The position numbers and the translations under genes were made by a program. DNA of 64,000 bases from Hymenoscyphus infarciens (taxonomy: Eukaryota; Ascomycota; Leotiomycetes; Helotiales; Helotiaceae): NCBI GenBank assembly GCA_001414345.1, contig LLCB01000192.1, positions 1 through 64,000 on the forward strand. The letters are read 5' to 3'. Under the pieces are notes generated by a model. It was not told the DNA's origin. It saw only the letters and a program-made list of their open reading frames with translations, and did not search any database. Below are positions 1 through 11,931 of this stretch, in pieces (positions within the stretch are counted from its first letter, which is position 1; each line of letters starts with the position of its first letter).

Positions 1-694
1 GCGTGGGCCGGCCGGACTTTAGCCTGGGTCGGACGGAATCTAGTACTAATTAGGCATAGTGTGGGCGTGGAGGCGTTGTTGTGCACGCCTCACTTTTATG
101 CGTCTTCCGTACCAAATAATCGTACCCATCATGCCCAATCACCAACGGGCAATTGATACACCTTCTTCTGTCATCCAGTGTCAGCCTCGTCGTTTCATCG
201 TGAACTCTTGCCTCGGTACGAACCTGGAATCGAGAAAAGCAAATCCCTCCATCGTGGCTATTTTTCTATTTCTCTATTTCTTATGAATTCTTGGCTGCAA
301 AATGGGCTTCAACATTCCCATCACCATGGCGGTGGAAAAGGAGGAAAAACGGACCCATTTTGAAATGAAGCGCACCAATCAGTTCTGGGTACAGCTCCCA
401 CCACAACGTTACCTAGGTCCAAGAGGCAGAGGCACAATTCATTCACCATAACCCCACCATCACGCGATGGTAAATACATATCTTGAGAGCAGCAGGGCAA
501 AACCGCCCTCCATCTCCCATCAACCATTCGCCCCTTGACCGGTGCATCTCAAGATCACGAAATATCCTCAAATACAACTCGGCCTGCACGCCCACTCGGC
601 CCCATCTACCCCGCCATTCCGACCCAACTCGAGTATCCTCCCACTTCCCCTCCAAAAACACATCACGAAAAATTCGAGAAAAGAAGACAACAGG
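1..694. other. Upstream region of galactokinase, no gene seen
   Basis: No convincing coding region. The open frames here are short, overlap on both strands and resemble no family I know. An ATG at 542 is in frame with galactokinase and would add 51 residues rich in Pro, Ser and Lys. The family alignment begins only after the ATG at 695, so this stretch is more likely 5' leader and promoter. Confidence 0.6.
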
Positions 695-2239
695 ATGGCG
701 GAACCAGGACCTGTACCAGTCGCGCAGTCTTTGAAAGAGATATACACGGAAGATGCGATACCAATACAAACGGGAAGATGGGAGCGCTTGTTGGCACAAT
801 TCAAGACCAACTATGGCCACGGTGCCCAGTTTGTCTCGAGATCACCAGGTCGAGTAAACATCATCGGAGAACACATCGACTATTCTCTTTACTCGGTCCT
901 CCCTATGGCTATTACCGCAGATGTTTTATTGGCTGTCCGAGTGACGGAAGAGGAAACGACGTCGAATTCCTATACCATCAAGGTCTCCAACATCCAAAGC
1001 GACAAATTCCCCTCGCACGAATTCAAGATCCCCTTCGATACCGTCGATATCGATGCGACAGTACATGAGTGGACAAACTACTTCAAGTCGGGCTTGCGAG
1101 GAGCATTGGAGTTGTTACGGACCAAGCGGGGAAACAGTGTGAAGCCAGTGAGCATGGAGATTTTGATGGATGGCACAGTCCCAGCAGGAGGAGGATTGAG
1201 CAGTTCGGCGGCCTTCGTCAGCGCATCTGCATTGGCTGTGATGTATGCCAATGGAGAAGAGGCCGTCGACAAAAAGGAGTTGACTGAGTTAGCCATCGTC
1301 AGCGAACGTGCTGTGGGGGTCAACTCGGGTGGTATGGATCAGTCAGCCTCTGTTCTCTCAATTCGAGGATCTGCGTTATTCGTCTCTTTCGTTCCAGGCC
1401 TTGCTGCACAGCCCATCCAGTTCCCCCAAACCACACCAGAACTATCTTTCTTGATTGCTCAATCTTTCGTCCAGTCAGATAAACAAGTTACAGGACCAGT
1501 CTGTTACAACTTACGAGTAGTAGAATGTAGTCTTGCAGCCGCCTACCTAAACGCAGTTCTCTCAAAATCCACAACTCCTCTGCCCAAGGACGCGGGACCA
1601 TTAGGTATTTCCCTCAACGGCTTTCACCAAAAGCACTTCGCAGGCTCTACCAAATCAGTTGAAGCTCAAATTACCGAGTTAATCGAAATCACCAAGTCAA
1701 CCCTCACGCAGACTGGCTATACCCGCGAAGAAATCGCCCCCATAGTCGGAATGACAGTCGATGAACTTAACGCCCGCTTCACATCCACCTTCCCCGTCCG
1801 AGCCACCCAGTTTAGACTCCGCGAACGAGCCCTCCACGTATTTTCCGAGGCCCTCCGCGTTCTACAATTCATGGATCTCCTTTCCAACCCACCTTCTCTC
1901 GATGAAACATACAACCGTAAACTCGGAGCTCTCATGAACGAAACCCAAGATTCATGCCGCGAGATTTACGAATGCAGTTGTCCCGAAATCGACGCTCTAT
2001 GTTCTATCGCCAGAAAGGCGGGTAGCTATGGATCGAGACTTACGGGGGCGGGATGGGGCGGATGTAGTGTTCATCTTGTTCCTGCTGGTAAGGTTGAGGC
2101 TGTTAAGAAGGCGTGGGAGGAGGAGTATTATAGTAAGAGGGATTTGACTGCTGAACAGAAAGAGGCTGCTGTAGTGGTTAGTAAACCAGGCAGTGGCAGT
2201 TTCTTATTGGTTGTTGGAGAGGGGGGAAGTGTTATTTAG
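695..2239 (+). CDS. GAL1: Galactokinase (GHMP kinase)
   Basis: This enzyme phosphorylates galactose to galactose-1-phosphate with ATP, the first committed step of the Leloir pathway, in the cytosol. It is a single exon of 514 residues. The galactokinase signature GRVNIIGEHIDY lies at about residues 52-63, the GHMP ATP-binding loop GGGLSSSAAF at 165-174, the catalytic-Asp motif GVNSGGMDQS at about 208-217, and the third GHMP motif LTGAGWGGCS at about 449-458. Length matches fungal Gal1 proteins (about 500-530). I chose the ATG at 695 because homology starts close after it; an in-frame ATG at 542 would give 565 residues. No GAL7 or GAL10 homologue lies beside it, so this is not the yeast-type GAL cluster. 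The frame and motifs are seen directly; the function follows from the family. Gal1 and the Gal3 sensor are paralogues, but the intact catalytic motifs favour an enzyme. Confidence 0.95.
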   Translation: MAEPGPVPVAQSLKEIYTEDAIPIQTGRWERLLAQFKTNYGHGAQFVSRSPGRVNIIGEHIDYSLYSVLPMAITADVLLAVRVTEEETTSNSYTIKVSNIQSDKFPSHEFKIPFDTVDIDATVHEWTNYFKSGLRGALELLRTKRGNSVKPVSMEILMDGTVPAGGGLSSSAAFVSASALAVMYANGEEAVDKKELTELAIVSERAVGVNSGGMDQSASVLSIRGSALFVSFVPGLAAQPIQFPQTTPELSFLIAQSFVQSDKQVTGPVCYNLRVVECSLAAAYLNAVLSKSTTPLPKDAGPLGISLNGFHQKHFAGSTKSVEAQITELIEITKSTLTQTGYTREEIAPIVGMTVDELNARFTSTFPVRATQFRLRERALHVFSEALRVLQFMDLLSNPPSLDETYNRKLGALMNETQDSCREIYECSCPEIDALCSIARKAGSYGSRLTGAGWGGCSVHLVPAGKVEAVKKAWEEEYYSKRDLTAEQKEAAVVVSKPGSGSFLLVVGEGGSVI

Positions 2240-3718
2240 GTGAGGGGGCTGTGATTCATAGTGAGACTTTGTAAATGAAGGTGATTTCTATTATGGGCGT
2301 GCCTGTTGAAATTGGTTTTATAAGGGAGGACCTAAGAGTAAGTGCATCTAAACGTTGGGAGGTTGCGGGGCTTGAAGAGGCCGAGGCAACCTCTGACGGC
2401 CCCAAGGGATATATCAGGGAAGGAATGACTCGACCCTCAACAGACTGGAAAGAAAGCATGAGGTGCTCGCCCTCTTACCTCGAAACTTCCCACACCTCAA
2501 CTGAAGATCTTACATTACTAGAGTATCGGGAATGTTAGTCCGTATGCTTTGGCCGTGGTATACTTTATTTACTATCTCATCTAAATAGCCACCTCTATAT
2601 AAATATATACTGAATTCTTAAGTCATAGTTGCTGAAATAACTCAAGTCTTCTACCCTGTCCAGATATTTCTCTTAAGTATACATTACCTGGATAAGTTCT
2701 CAAGACACTATTTACAGAGCTTAAATACTCTAAATACGAGTACTCTTAGATAATAAGAGTGATTAGCTTAAATTACTAGACTCGCTATGTAAAACTATAT
2801 GATAGTAATATGATTTGTCGATTCCGGAATTGATGAATAAAGAATATAAATATCAACTGAGAGAGACGAAGGTAGGAGAGACATTAAAGCAATCGGCGAA
2901 GCAAAGTTGCGTTTGAAGCACGTGGAAATTCCACCTCACGTAGTCGGGTATTCCCGCCCCCGCGATTCGTTTTCGACACGCAATATTCATGGGGAGGGTG
3001 GAGGTTTATACTCTGGTGGTAGCCAGGGTCGTGTCTTCCCTTCTCGCTATCATCTTGACTCACAAGATCGAGGTTGAATTCAGAGGGAAGGTGTGACTTG
3101 TGGTCCTTTCGCGATGGTTGGTCGAAGACATTGAGCGACCCTCACCCACCTCAAGGCTCAACCCATGACTCTCCCATGGTCTTTTCCCCACTGCGAGATT
3201 CATTTAATTTGTTCAACGATTAGGTAAAGACTTTGAAACTTTGCCTCATACAAGATATCTTTCACACACAAATCAGCCCTGGCGTACTTTTCCCTCTCTT
3301 TAACCCTGGTCTGTCCTATGGTTACTTTCTACCTGAACATTATGTTTCGAATGCTCAAATCATCTGAACAAAATCTTCTAGGATAATGAATTGTTCCCAA
3401 TGTTAGGATCGAACCTTGTTCTAACATGGTCGTTAAGTATGAAAAGAACGATGACTGGCACTCATGAGCGAATACCCGCATTCAGATGGTTACGAGAGTA
3501 ACTCCCCGCTCCCGCTTAACAGTTTCTACCGATGGAAGTGGTACTGTTCATCTCAAGCGGCTTCGAGGTTGAATTCTTGATATGTCAAAGATTTCAGCTT
3601 TCGGCAGTCCTTCAAGACAATTGTTCGAAAAGACCCGCGTAACGGAATATATTTCTCTCAAATTGTTGACACAACCGATGTCGATTGTCCTAAACAATTT
3701 GAGCAACTGATTTCATGG
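2240..3718. other. Intergenic, AT-rich segment, no gene seen
   Basis: No gene is visible between galactokinase and the next locus. About 2530-2850 is distinctly AT-rich with many TA-rich words and stops in all frames. From about 2850 to 3700 the base composition returns to normal, but the frames remain short. The AT-rich block could be an old repeat; I recognise none. Confidence 0.5.
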
Positions 3719-4726
3719 TCAGACCCTCTCAACCCACCGCCCCCAGCTAAGCAACCAGCTTCCAACCTCACTTTTCCTTTTTGCACCACTACCATTACCA
3801 CTCCCACTCCCAGCTCTCCTTGTCTTTTCTTTGCCGTCTATTTCTGCTCTTCTTCCTCTTTCTGTATCAAATAGCCCATTTCCTGTCCATCCCTCCAACT
3901 CCGCACTCCCCTTCCGTTCTAAATCATCAATAGGTGACCAAAGCTCAAAAGGCTGTAGACTTTCTATACGACAAGAGGGTGGTCTCGTAACGTCAAGTCG
4001 CAATGCTGGGGGTGCGATATCTGGAGGTGGATCTTGACTTTTGGAGAGATCTATCGCGACACGTTTCCCATAACGGAAGAAGAAGAAAGCGAGGATGGTT
4101 GTAAACAGCAAGAACGCGATAGCGGCCCCGAAGCCAATGCCCATCTTCGCGGATTGGTTCAAGGTGTTTATGTTTGATGGTATTCCCTCAGAAGGCAGAG
4201 ATGATTCAGTCGTACTCGCTTGATCTGCAAAGTTCCCAATCAGGGTTTCCGTTATTGAGATGGAAGTTGCCCTTTTTAGGGTCGTCAAAGTTTCGAAAGA
4301 TGGAGCTTTTGTGATCGTGATGATGCTATTAGGTAGAAAGCCAACCCTAATACCACCTAAAGTTAAAGATGTAGCCTTGAAATGGAAACTTTCCACGATG
4401 CCAAAGGATACCCAACCAGGGTGTAATGCATCCCACTTGACAATTATACAAACACACGTGACAAGTTTTTCTAAAAATGTGATTGCATCTCTCGAGGACC
4501 AGATTTGAAATGAAATTAAACGTATTGATCGTTGAGGGAAAATAGTACGAGGAAGGGCTATGGTTGAATCCCATAGAGGGCAAGATCCATGACGAACAGG
4601 AAATAAATATTCCAACCACCGAACTGGGACGAAACAACTTTCGCCACTAGAATAAGCCCCGAACGTCTGAGGCTCAGCCCGCTGCGAGGTATTCAATGCA
4701 AGCTCGATGAATGTGAAGCAAATCAA
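3719..4726 (-). CDS. Putative single-span membrane protein, gene structure unresolved
   Basis: The continuous frame of 335 codons is convincing only in its 3' half. There a strongly hydrophobic segment (MGIGFGAAIAFLLFTTILAF, around + strand 4080-4145) is followed by basic residues FFFRYGKR and then a cytoplasmic-type tail rich in Pro, Ser, Gly and Lys. The preceding linker (TTESSLPSEGIPSNINTLNQ) looks like the Ser/Thr-rich juxtamembrane region common in fungal type I surface proteins. The 5' half (about 4350-4726) reads poorly, and another minus frame overlaps it at 4347-4637, so introns or decay are likely and the true start is unknown. I see no signal peptide in the listed frame. Function not recognised. 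It may be a multi-exon surface protein or a degraded gene. Confidence 0.45.
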   Translation of the reverse strand: MICFTFIELALNTSQRAEPQTFGAYSSGESCFVPVRWLEYLFPVRHGSCPLWDSTIALPRTIFPQRSIRLISFQIWSSRDAITFLEKLVTCVCIIVKWDALHPGWVSFGIVESFHFKATSLTLGGIRVGFLPNSIITITKAPSFETLTTLKRATSISITETLIGNFADQASTTESSLPSEGIPSNINTLNQSAKMGIGFGAAIAFLLFTTILAFFFFRYGKRVAIDLSKSQDPPPDIAPPALRLDVTRPPSCRIESLQPFELWSPIDDLERKGSAELEGWTGNGLFDTERGRRAEIDGKEKTRRAGSGSGNGSGAKRKSEVGSWLLSWGRWVERV

Positions 4727-5506
4727 TAAATAGGCTTCTAGAACTCAAAAGACTTATTTAATCCACTAGATGAAGCTTCTCGCGGGGTTTCGAAGCATGC
4801 CGAAGGAGAAGGAAGGAGAGGAAGCCAAGCTTGCTATCAGGAAATGTAGAGGCTAGGCTGACTCGAATAATGATGTTACATTCGAAGAAATTGGTGGGCA
4901 GCATGGGTGCTATCAAGTCTGGATCCGGATGTTGTTGCAGGGGAATATGTTGGAGAATTCTGGACTGAGGTTGCGGCAATTTTGCACTTTATCCATTTAT
5001 CCCCGTTAAGCGAATGGCGCCTAACAAAACGTGATTGTGACTCAATATCGTCACCAAAAGTTATCGCAGACGACCTTGAAGATTGTCACAGATAAAGTAC
5101 GACATTTTGACTAGATTCTTGAGTAAATTTGTATAAAATTTCTTTGTTGAAAAGAACCTTGAGGAGATTGGCGCTATTACGCGAAGTACCCCAGCCCCCT
5201 TTTTTTTGCCTTGCCATCATATACTAACACGATCAAACCAACAACATCGCAAAACATTACTGCAAAGAAAACTTCAAACGAACCCTCCTCGTGTACGCCA
5301 ACCATGGGACTCAATCGACAGACTTTCGGATCCGCAAATCTTTCAAACGCTCAGAGCACACAAAAATTCTTCAAATCTCTTAGACATCCACAACAGACAC
5401 TATACAATCCTTTTGTCCAAGGGTATTGGTTGAAGAGCCTTCGAAAGTATTGAGTGCTTGGTACTGCGGTTTTCCGGTCTTTACAGATGGGAAAATTAGC
5501 TAATAT
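4727..5506. other. Intergenic, no gene seen
   Basis: Short frames only. The minus-strand frame at 4758-4979 could belong to an upstream exon of the preceding membrane-protein locus, but I see no clear splice pair linking them. Nothing else is recognised. Confidence 0.4.
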
Positions 5507-7016
5507 TCACAAAAAAATAAGATGCTCAATTATTCTGCAAGAAGGGTTAAAAGAATCAAGAAATCGCTTTCCTGATAGTTCTAAACACTCTCGTAGCATA
5601 CTTTGGCTTGTCTGGGAACTTTCAAGGTAATAATAAGAGAAAAGAAAGTTCCGAATTCTTACCAGTGGCCTTTTTCTAGCAGTGTATTTTTCCGTACTCT
5701 TTTCGTGGAGATATTCATAGTCCTTCATATTTCTGTACCCCAGTTTTTCCTCCCCGGTGAGTTGCTGTATCGTAGCTAGCTGCCATTCAGTGACATCGAA
5801 TGGCATTTTGTCAACAAGCTTTCTTCGGCCGCTGAAACAGTTCATGAAGAAGTTGTAAAGATCGGCAACGAGAAGTGCGATGATCAGGAGTGCCAGTATG
5901 AAGAGAACAGCAAAGACCGGCTGTTGGATTACGGTGTGTATCTTCTCACATCCATAGGACATGTCCTGGGTAGTGGCGTTCTGGAAGCGGTCACTTTCGG
6001 CATGATAGTCGGCGTTGCTACTGGCTGCTACCATTGTCATCGCATTGAGCATGACTTCGAGGGTCCATTTCGCAGAGTTCCTATCAGAACCAACCATGTA
6101 TCCCAGCATCAAGTCTTTCCATCCCGACAGAGTATAATACGCTGGCATTATCGGTGGATTCCAATTCTGTTCTTTTTGTGCAAATTCACAATGATAGTTG
6201 GTTGCCCAGGGTGAAGAATCATTAAGGCCGATCCCGATTGTGGCGTTCATCTTCCAGTAGGGAGGATTATATGTCTTGTTGTTCCACTTCTGGTCTGCAC
6301 TCCACATCAAAACGTCGGTGACTTTATCAGCGGCAAGAGATTCTGTCGAAACATTGGTTTGAGGATAGAGGAATTTTTGTTTCAGAATGGCGGATTCTAC
6401 AGCAAATGTGCTGGCGAGATCCTTTGGCGAGAATTTGATACGTGATTGTTCTGAGCAGGCCCAATTTCCAAGCAGATCGGCTTCTGTGGGTCGAAATTTC
6501 GCTCCTTCGTTGTTGAAGTCGTAGTCTACTTTGGAGTAAACCCCTTGGACACCACCGTTGAATTTTGCGAAAACCAAAGCCCTCACCGCGAGTAATCCGA
6601 CTGACCATAACGAGACCGGTGTGACGGTTATTGGTGGTGTAGCCTCTCCAAAGTATGGGACGATACCCCGTTTGAAATTGCAAGTACTTTGAGTGGGCTG
6701 GTCGAAGATGTAGCTGTTGACAATATAATTGTCAAAGATAGCAAAGAATCCGCTCGCAATCATAAGAAGCCCTATGAAACCGCCAAACACATGATAAGGC
6801 CGAGAACAGGGGAAACCAGGGCGTCATATGAGTTACTCGTACACTCTCGTTCTTGACGACCCGGCGCTGGGCTCGTCCTTTGATATACCGGCCTCCTAGG
6901 AAGATGATGATGTAGTTACAAACAATAAAGGCCGTGGTGAAGATGTTTCGCAGCCATGCTGCAGTAACTTCACTGTATATGTTGGCTAGCCATTCTGAAA
7001 AACTGGAGGTCGGCAT
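5507..7016 (-). CDS. Multi-span membrane protein of unknown function (3 exons)
   Basis: A consistent model has exons 7016-6845, 6771-5663 and 5611-5507, giving 461 residues. Intron 1 (6844-6772) is phase 1 with donor GTGTAC and acceptor CATAG. Intron 2 (5662-5612) is 51 nt, donor GTAAGA, acceptor CCCAG; it has no stop and keeps frame, so it can be read through. Hydrophobic segments are visible near the N-terminus (IFTTAFIVCNYIIIFLGG), just after intron 1 (LLMIASGFFAIF), in PVSLWSVGLLAVRALVF, and late in the protein (AVLFILALLIIALLVADLY). A large hydrophilic loop of about 250 residues lies before the last span. Another start 13 codons upstream (7055) is in frame. The layout resembles fungal-specific hypothetical membrane proteins, but I do not recognise a family and assign no function. 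Confidence 0.7.
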
Positions 7017-8758
7017 GATAATGTACAATTTAGAAGGCAGTGACGAGATCGACAATGGAGTGCGGATCTAAAGGAGAAAACAAAATTGCTTCATAAATAT
7101 CTTTTCGAGAAAGGTTGGGAAAAGAGGGAAGAGGAAAGGGGGCAACCAGATGTATTGGCATTAAATAGCAGGCTGCATCAACATCTCAAGTGTAAGTGCA
7201 ACCACATTATTTCCCACCACCAAGTGAGACTATGGGGTCCAAGTAAGCCGCACTTATTCTCATCCGTGAAATAATGAACATCCCGAAAAGTACTGAACTC
7301 AGCCTGCTCGTTTCTCGACTGGAAGAGAAAAAATATATCATTCTCGAAACCACAAAAGGAGCTAGCTGCCTCTTCCAGCGAATTTCATACTATTAGGCAA
7401 TCTTTTCAAGCAATTTTTATAACAAAAACTCGAGGTTCTCAATTCAAATATAAATGAGGCTGAGAAAGAAAGAAACATGCGGCTGTTGATAGAAATACTC
7501 AGCCCCACATTGTGCTACCCTAATAAGCGCATTATTAGAATCCATAAGGCTGGAAGGAGCGGGCCCCCACGACATTCTCATCCCAATATGCCACAATATG
7601 CATATAAATAAACCCATTGGATATACAGACGCGTTGAAACAAGACAAGAAAGGTCTTGGGAAATGAAGCCTCGCCAATGCATGTAAGCTTTATGCGCGGG
7701 CATTCCTCCGCGTAGAACTACTTCAATCAAGCCTTGTGAGATATCTGGTCATAAAAACCGAAAAAAAAAACACCCTAGAATAACCCAAAAAATTTGTTTG
7801 AGGTGGCTCACGAATTTAGGCACCCGATTTCTTGATTTTCCTAAGCCATCTCGAATAAAAGTCACGAGTTTCAGAGAACAATAAGATGTGGAGGTATGTA
7901 GAGCAGTAACCAAGCTTCAAAACAATCCATGATGATAAAAGTATCACCCTCTATAGATTAATTATAAGCTAGATCTCGTGTTCTGCAAATTCTCTCGATC
8001 AACCTGCTAAAAGCTGGTCCCCCCCTCTCCTCTCTTCGCTCACAGAATGCGCAGTAGGGGGAAAGCACAGCCATTAGTCAATGATAAACAAAAACAGAAG
8101 AGCGTGAAAACAAACTACCCCATTGCCCCCAGTAGCTATAAATTATTCAAGAGTAGACAGAGTATGGTAGCACTCACAAGCTACTCTAAGTAAAAAATAG
8201 CACAATCATTATTCTACATTTTACACCTCCAAACCGTACAATTTTCTCTCTCGCAATATTAAAATACTACATAGTATCCATAAACAAGTAAGACTATTTA
8301 TAAGTCTATTCGGAATAAGCTTATATTTTTTATAGAATTTTCTGGTTGCTGTGTGATATTTTTTCGGCAGAGTCCGATAATACCCCCTCTCCTGACATCC
8401 AGTCTTTACCCTCCCTGAGCAACCCCGAGTTGATTTGAGTAGAGTAGGGCCTCACTACTCTACTTATCTCTTGGGTTGTCGAGGGGGGACTGGTGCTGAA
8501 GCCACTGAAAGGGGAAAACCCATGATGTGAGCGCGAACAGAACAGAGAACTAGGTTTTCAGCCTTCTTACAAGTAAGCAATTGAAGAAGTGTGTGCCAAC
8601 GTGGTGAAAATCAAACGGCCTAAACTTTGCACTGGGGGCATTAGATAATAAAAGCCGCTAGACAAGAAAAAACGGTACTTCCGCATGTCAAATCGACTTC
8701 GAATCTGACAGAGGGTGATGGAAAAAGGTCTCTTATTAAATGCACGTAATTTCGACTT
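7017..8758. other. Intergenic, no gene seen
   Basis: About 1.7 kb with no credible gene. The longest frames (for example minus 7444-7677 and minus 8641-8910) show no recognisable motif, and the latter lies antisense to the end of the SSF1 gene. The stretch 7700-8400 is AT-rich with several A-runs. Confidence 0.5.
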
Positions 8759-10175
8759 TCAACCGGCAGCGATTTCCTCCTCTGCATCTTCCCACTCCCC
8801 ATTTTCGTCCATTTCCTCATTGAGTTCCATCTCTGCATCACCCTCGAGGCCCTCGCTATCCCACTCATCAACGTCCATTTCATCGTCATCTTCATTGTCA
8901 CCTGCCGCACCCTTCGTACCCTGCTTGGCTATTCGCTTTTTCTCAACATTCTCCCTTTGGATGCGCTTTCTTACCTCCTTTTCTTGCCTCCTCTTCTCCC
9001 ATACCTTGTCCATCTGCTTAATCTCTTCTTTTGTCTTATTTATGTACTCGTGCCACATGATCTTTCCAGAGCAAACTCCTTCCTCAACCTTAGTCATTCG
9101 TAGCCTCATCCTAGGTCCAAGTTCGACAAGCTTAACAGCTCTCTTTTCAACTCCCGCTCCAGAATTTTTGCCTTTCCCATCTTCTCGATCTTTCTGGCGC
9201 TTTGAGAGTAGCTTCTTTGCCCGTGTCTCCACAACTTCCACTTCAGCGTCTGTGTCGGCCTCACTGCCACTTGTCGCATCGGTCATATATCCTGCACCAT
9301 CTGCGCCTCCGACCATATAATCGGCGATATCTTCCAAGTTTCCAAGATTTGGCAGACCGCCCTTCTTTCCCTTTGCCTTTTGGGAGTGTAAGAGCTTTTC
9401 AGCAGCATTCAATCTTCGCAGAGGTTTCGATAATCCGGTAACTTTGGTTGTGATGGCATAGTGTCGGAGATTGAGAATATATGAACCATCTTCTGGGTCT
9501 TCGGAAACCTCACGATTCAACAACATGACTCGGCGAATTGAAGTAAGTGGCGTGGTTTGGGGGTTGATGGGAGGGAATAAGGATTGGAAGACGGTTGTAG
9601 TGAGGGATTCGAGGTGTTTGGGTATTTTGTTCGGGGAGTCGGAATCGGATGGAGGAGATGTGAAGTTGTTCATGACAAGCTGCGGCAGTTAGGAGCCATC
9701 TTTTCTGTAATATGATTGAGATACTTACCAAAGGTGCCGTGACATATTCCTTTCCGCCGCCCTTAGGATGCTTCAAAGCTTTCCTTACATCTTTGCAGAG
9801 TGAGTATTTCTCAACCTGGAAATGTAATGTCGGCCCTCGGGGTGTGATCGCAAGTCGCATATTCGTATTTCCCGCTTCTGATCGCGAAAAGAGCATAAGA
9901 TGTGTAACACCCAATGGCCCCGACATGGTGAGATAATCTCTCAGCTTGTTCGCCTTCCTCTCCTTCAATCTTGATGCTGTATCTGGTTCCATCATTGAGC
10001 GCACGTCTTTCACCAACTGGCTCACACTGGGTCCAACCTCTCCAGCTCCAATGCGAATGACCATACTCTTGGGCGTCCGCGAGATGGAATTGGGGTTGTT
10101 TTGATTTTGCGCTTTGCCAGTAGGGCCATTGCTGGCACCCAGATGGGTTTGCTTCTTGATCTTTCTTCGTGCCAT
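8759..10175 (-). CDS. SSF1: Ssf1/Peter Pan-type Brix-domain ribosome biogenesis protein (2 exons)
   Basis: The protein acts in the nucleolus in maturation of 27S pre-rRNA into the large ribosomal subunit. Exon 1 is 10175-9729 and exon 2 is 9679-8759, joined across a 49-nt phase-0 intron with donor GTAAGT and acceptor CGCAG; the product is 455 residues. The basic N-terminus MARRKIKKQTH is typical of Ssf1/Ppan. The Brix domain spans about residues 30-300, with the family-type stretches SMVIRIGAGEVGPSVSQLVKD, GPLGVTHLMLFSRSEAG, LAITPRGPTLHFQVEKYSL and, after the intron, FPPINPQTTPLTSIRRVMLL. The C-terminus is Lys/Arg-rich, then very acidic (EDDDEMDVDEWDSEG). Length fits yeast Ssf1 (453). It is head to head with the RRP3 homologue, another ribosome biogenesis gene, 222 bp away. 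Confidence 0.92.
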
Positions 10176-10397
10176 TGCTGGTGGGTGTATGTTGTGAGAG
10201 TTGTGAGGTTTTTCTTGCAGTAGCTTGTCCTACTAACTGGAGGCAGAAAAAATGGCGGGCAGTTTTTAGGGGCAGGGATTAGAGTCGTTTCGATAAGCCC
10301 CCTCCGATAAAGATTTTATTTGGTGCACAGCACAGCACCCGACAGCATTTTCTCCAGACTCTCCCGTCCTTCCCCAATCTTGAACTCGACTCCCAAA
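10176..10397. promoter_or_regulatory. Divergent intergenic region between SSF1 and RRP3
   Basis: Only 222 bp separate the two opposite start codons, so this short segment must hold both 5' leaders and probably a shared promoter. Both products are nucleolar ribosome-assembly factors, which makes joint regulation plausible. I did not identify a specific factor site. Shared control is inference from geometry and function. Confidence 0.5.
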
Positions 10398-11931
10398 ATG
10401 TCATCCTCCGTCAAGAGAAGAAAGGTCGACACAGATCTTCCCTCGGCCTTATCTAAGAGGAAGAAACATGCCGTGAAGGACAAGAAACCCGCATTGCCGT
10501 CGCGCGAGGCCACTCCCGAGCCTGCACCAGCAGTGGAGGCAGAGGCAGAGGCAGAAGCAGAGGTCGAGGCTGCTGAGGAAATCACAAAGTCTTTCAAGGA
10601 TCTGGTATGCTTTATTACTTCCAACTACTTCAATTATTCGGCAGAAGAACTAATTGTGTCTCTAGGGCATCATCGATTCCTTATGCGACGCATGTACCGC
10701 CTTGGGATACAAAGCCCCAACCCCCATTCAAGCCGAATCAATACCTCTCGCTCTGCAAGGTCGAGATCTGATAGGATTGGCAGAGACAGGAAGTGGAAAG
10801 ACAGCTGCTTTTGCACTGCCCATACTCCAAGCTCTCCTCGATAAACCGCAAGCTCTCTTCGGCCTGGTTCTTGCACCAACCCGCGAACTGGCATATCAAA
10901 TCTCCCAACAATTCGAAGCCTTAGGATCCTTAATCTCGGTACGATGCGCAGTTATAGTTGGAGGAATGGACATGGTTCCACAATCGATCGCATTGGGCAA
11001 GAAGCCTCATATCATTGTTGCGACACCTGGGCGATTGCTGGATCATCTCGAGAACACAAAAGGATTTTCGTTGCGATCCCTAAAGTACCTCGTAATGGAT
11101 GAGGCTGATCGACTTCTTGATCTTGATTTCGGACCAATTCTCGACAAAATTCTCAAAGTTCTTCCCCGCGAGCGCCGAACATTCCTCTTTTCCGCGACAA
11201 TGAGCTCCAGGATCGAGAGTTTGCAGCGAGCCAGTTTGAAAGACCCTCTTCGAGTTAGTATCAGCAGCAATAAATACCAAACAGTCTCGACGTTGATCCA
11301 GAGTTACTTGTTCATTCCACATCCACACAAGGATGTATATTTGGTTTACCTTGTAAATGAATTCGCGGGGAAATCCGCCATTATTTTTACTCGGACAGTC
11401 AACGAAACCCAACGCCTTGCAATCCTTCTCAGAACGCTCGGTTTTGGAGCTATTCCTCTGCATGGTCAACTATCGCAGTCCGCTCGTTTGGGAGCACTCA
11501 ACAAATTCCGAGCTGGTTCTAGAGAAATCTTGGTTGCTACTGATGTAGCGGCACGTGGTCTGGACATTCCCTCGGTCGATGTTGTACTCAATTATGATCT
11601 ACCCCCGGACAGCAAGACCTATATCCATCGAGTCGGTCGAACAGCAAGAGCAGGAAAATCTGGTCATGCTATCAGTTTAGTAACACAATACGATGTCGAA
11701 ATCTGGCTCAGAATAGAAGCGGCATTGGGCGCAAAACAAAAAGAGTACGATACCGAAAAGGAAGAGGTGATGGTGTTCAAGGCACGGGTGGAAGAGGCAC
11801 AACGCCATGCGAGAAACGAGATGAAGAACCTGCATGAAGATAGAGGAAACAAGGGAGCCGTACTGAAAGGTCGACGTCCAGCTAAAGGTGGCAAGCGGGG
11901 ACGAGATGGAATGGATAAAGAGGAAGGTTGA
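10398..11931 (+). CDS. RRP3: DEAD-box RNA helicase, Rrp3/DDX47 type (2 exons)
   Basis: This ATP-dependent RNA helicase is needed in the family for early cleavages of pre-rRNA that make 18S rRNA; it is expected in the nucleolus. Exon 1 is 10398-10604 and exon 2 is 10666-11931, joined by a 61-nt phase-0 intron (donor GTATGC, acceptor TCTAG); the product is 490 residues. In order: acidic/Ala-rich N-terminus, Q motif (SFKDLG...GYKAPTPIQ, spanning the splice), Walker A AETGSGKT (108-115), PTRELA, GG, ATPGR, DEAD (214-217), SAT (245-247), ARGLD and HRVGRTAR. The C-terminal tail is Lys/Gly-rich. The Q-motif spacing and overall length match Rrp3 better than Dbp8 or Rok1. The family is certain; the Rrp3 subfamily is inferred from end sequences and length. 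Confidence 0.9.

Noticed and set aside
542..694. Upstream in-frame extension of galactokinase
   Set aside because: The 51 extra residues are Pro/Ser/Lys-rich and absent from the family; the ATG at 695 gives normal length.
8715..9320. A Ser-rich plus-strand frame of 201 codons
   Set aside because: It is the mirror of the acidic and basic C-terminus of the SSF1 gene; poly-Ser arises from the antisense of Glu/Asp codons.
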